DNA of 64,000 nt from contig OZ038385.1 of NCBI GenBank assembly GCA_964036045.1, positions 24,450,853 to 24,514,852 of the forward strand, given 5' to 3'. Source of the stretch: Eutreptiella sp. 'Long Island Sound 2002' (Eukaryota > Euglenozoa > Euglenophyceae > Eutreptiales > Eutreptiaceae). The notes beneath the pieces were generated by a model. That model worked only from the letters and a program-made list of their open reading frames with translations, searched no databases and was not told where the DNA came from. Of this stretch, positions 62,183-64,000 are shown in pieces. A program made the position numbers and the translations under genes. Every line of letters begins with the position of its first letter. Position 1 is the stretch's first letter.

Positions 62183-63616
62183 CTACCATGTGTCACTTGT
62201 TGTACCACAGAGGAATTCATTCAGCTGCAATGGGGTGCTTACAGGATCCAACATTTCTGTAGCCTGTCCTGTGGCCACACACATGGGGTGATCGCCGGCT
62301 GACGGATACCGTGACCGGTATTTTTCAGCAGCCGTAGCGAAGGTCACGCCTAGATGTTTGTTATGGCATTGGCGCTGCAATGTCTCTCGAGGTATGTCCA
62401 TGCATTCCTCTCCCATATTATCGAGAATTCCCTGCACAAGATAGGCATTTGTCCATGCACCGTGTTTTACAGTACGTGAATCGTAACCGTATCCATCCTG
62501 TGTGCACGTGCTTGTCGCAAATAGACGCGGAACTTTTGCTTGTAGTTCAGGCAAACAACCCCCACTGTAGCAATGATCGAGGAAAACAAACGTATTTCGA
62601 TTGTTGTTTGTGCACTGCTGTTGCAGGTCGGCAGCCAGGTCACAATCCATGTATACACCGTTGCGTTCATTGGGGGTATCACCATGCCTGTCCTGTATCA
62701 TGCATAGATGGCTTTTGCCAAGACCATCGCCATTTCCGTGACCCGACGAGACAAAGGCCACATGTGAGACACACGGATCCGATGTCATGGCTTGTACAGC
62801 TCGGCGTACATTCTTGACAGTCGCAATACCATGAATTTCCGGATACTGTGAGTCCATGTCACCGAATACTTGTACGGAGTCGAATTGCAGTATGTGAGTG
62901 AACAGACGCCACCACACCGTTGCATCCTCATCACAATACTGCAGTGGACTGATCTTCTGATATTTTGAGATACCAACAATTACCGCATGGCGTTGTCCGC
63001 AACGTGCCACGGGCAGTGATGGGGATGGGTCATCATATGGCAGTGGCAGCATGTCCAGGCGGTACTGCACTGGCACTATGCCCTTTGTTGCTATATGCAA
63101 CGTCAACATACCTCCCAGCTGATCGTTCAATTTTATTGAATCGCCGGTGTGCATCGTTACTGTCGTAGATACGGCGTTTTTTGTGGCTTTGGTCCGCCGT
63201 ATCCATTTGACAAACAGATCCACTCCGGTAGTTTCTGACGTGACAATCAGACCAGTGGTTGGAAATCTTGTAAGGTTGAAGCGCCACCGATGTGCCCCCG
63301 TGCATTTTACGGTGGCCCGATGTAGTGTCCGGCGCAATGGTATGGTATGCTTGAGAGCACGTGGTCTATTCCGCGTGGCAAGACCCCATCCCAATGGTAG
63401 ACTAATTGTATTGGATTGCATCTCACCATGTGTGACATGAACTTTATGCCCGGTTGTAAAATCCACACCTGGATGTGGATTTCTCAGCAATGGAATGATT
63501 AGCTCATCACCGTTGTACTTAACCCGTTCAATAAATACATCGTCCTGGAAGATTTGCACGCATTGTGCATGCGACGGACGCTGAACAACAATCGACGTTT
63601 CAGATAGTTCAATCAT
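62183..63616 (-). CDS. Metacaspase / caspase-fold protease with intact dyad
   Basis: 477 residues. The N-terminal ~190 form a beta domain; the caspase core starts at RHAVIVGISKYQ (about 210). Catalytic His293 is in SSGHGNGD and Cys349 in FLDHCYSGG, both in normal peptidase C14 context. The C-terminal region has an Asp-rich part and a GDHPMCVATGQ loop. Metacaspases cleave after Lys or Arg and govern cell death in protists and algae; a viral one could set the timing of host death or mature virion proteins. A dead paralogue lies at 50083-51504. Confidence 0.85.
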   Translation of the reverse strand: MIELSETSIVVQRPSHAQCVQIFQDDVFIERVKYNGDELIIPLLRNPHPGVDFTTGHKVHVTHGEMQSNTISLPLGWGLATRNRPRALKHTIPLRRTLHRATVKCTGAHRWRFNLTRFPTTGLIVTSETTGVDLFVKWIRRTKATKNAVSTTVTMHTGDSIKLNDQLGGMLTLHIATKGIVPVQYRLDMLPLPYDDPSPSLPVARCGQRHAVIVGISKYQKISPLQYCDEDATVWWRLFTHILQFDSVQVFGDMDSQYPEIHGIATVKNVRRAVQAMTSDPCVSHVAFVSSGHGNGDGLGKSHLCMIQDRHGDTPNERNGVYMDCDLAADLQQQCTNNNRNTFVFLDHCYSGGCLPELQAKVPRLFATSTCTQDGYGYDSRTVKHGAWTNAYLVQGILDNMGEECMDIPRETLQRQCHNKHLGVTFATAAEKYRSRYPSAGDHPMCVATGQATEMLDPVSTPLQLNEFLCGTTSDTW

Positions 63617-63798
63617 TTTATTGTACAGTCAGCACCAGCACATCTGTGTAATTTGAAACAGTGTCAGATATCAGAAATATATATGGATCTGCCATACACA
63701 CAAAACAGATATACTGGAGGCTGCTACTGGACAATCATACCCATATCCAGTCGTCAGATACAAAGTTATTGGATACAGGAGGAGGCGGGATATAAATG

Positions 63799-63999
63799 TC
63801 ATCCCCTCGCATCGCACCCCATACATCCTCTTGTTGTGAACCCGGCACTGCCGTGCTTGTTGATGAGGTGCAAGTTTGTAGTAGGTAGTATTTTTGCCAG
63901 CTCGTGGCGGAGTTTTTGGGCATCAGTTCCGGGTGGCACGGATAGGATTTCTTCTCCCGCCAGATTCAAACAGGAAATACCGTCCTCGGATTCGACGAG
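63799..63999 (-). CDS. Partial leftward frame, ubiquitin-like N-terminal part?
   Basis: An open frame enters from the right window edge and stops at 63799; its 5' end lies outside. The visible 66 residues include LAGEEILSVPPG ... AQKLRHELAKIL, a strand-turn-helix that resembles the start of ubiquitin-like domains found in many protist proteins. A different 62-codon ATG frame overlaps it. Either the gene ends here, a frameshift is present, or neither frame is coding. Confidence 0.3.
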   Translation of the reverse strand, partial: LVESEDGISCLNLAGEEILSVPPGTDAQKLRHELAKILPTTNLHLINKHGSAGFTTRGCMGCDARG

Positions 64000-64000
64000 C

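Noticed and set aside
63735..63923. 62-codon leftward ATG frame at the right edge
   Set aside because: It overlaps another open frame that enters from outside the window and looks more protein-like; neither is certain.
1..64000. tRNA genes, rRNA genes or CRISPR arrays
   Set aside because: I found no convincing cloverleaf or spaced palindromic repeat with unique spacers. The large array has no spacers. A dedicated tRNA scan would be needed to be certain.

Overview
The window reads as a stretch of a large eukaryotic DNA virus of the Nucleocytoviricota (NCLDV) type, or a copy of one inside a eukaryotic assembly. The genes are intron-less, tightly packed on both strands and often overlap by a few bases. 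Several are NCLDV hallmarks: a double-jelly-roll major capsid protein (41267-42721), a VLTF3-like late transcription factor (38586-39521), a three-part mRNA capping enzyme (34598-37891), an RPB5-like RNA polymerase subunit (32727-33320), a TBP-like protein (4829-5806), an ATP-dependent DNA ligase (42789-45374), an L1/F9-type myristoylated membrane protein (56818-57612), a poxvirus G6-like permuted NlpC/P60 protein (52297-53121) and two thioredoxin-fold proteins. I cannot name the species or host. Cys/His finger repeats of the EsV-1-7 type (40784-41308) weakly suggest a stramenopile or algal setting.

Layout. 1-6.8 kb: a rightward run with a RING protein, a P-loop NTPase, a membrane protein and the TBP-like protein. 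6.8-10.5 kb: a large array of two interleaved short C/G-rich repeats, with a higher-order duplication at its right end and decayed relics to about 11.9 kb. 11-24 kb: accessory genes, including an alpha/beta-hydrolase-like protein, an S74-type fiber and an F-box protein. 24-29 kb: a J-domain-like protein and two divergent tyrosine recombinases, followed by a GGTGGA-type simple repeat. 29-42.7 kb: small membrane proteins and the transcription/RNA-processing block, ending in the capsid gene. 42.8-49 kb: ligase, an acidic repeat protein, an adenine methyltransferase and a RING protein that looks like an inactivated SNF2/RAD5 ATPase. 49-64 kb: virion and membrane proteins, a second methyltransferase beside a GIY-YIG nuclease, and two copies of a two-gene cassette (caspase-fold protein plus a beta-rich, capsid-like protein).

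How the genes fit together. Capping enzyme, RPB5, TBP-like protein and VLTF3 point to virus-directed transcription. Ligase, exonuclease, methyltransferases and recombinases handle DNA. RING, F-box and a partial ubiquitin-like reading frame suggest manipulation of host ubiquitin. An AAATAAAAG-type element lies close upstream of several membrane or virion-type genes and is a candidate late promoter. The most striking result is the duplicated cassette: at 60620-63616 the metacaspase keeps its His/Cys dyad, while its full-length paralogue at 50083-51504 has lost both residues.

Many start codons were chosen at an ATG inside a longer open frame. All functional calls rest on reading motifs by eye, without database searches.
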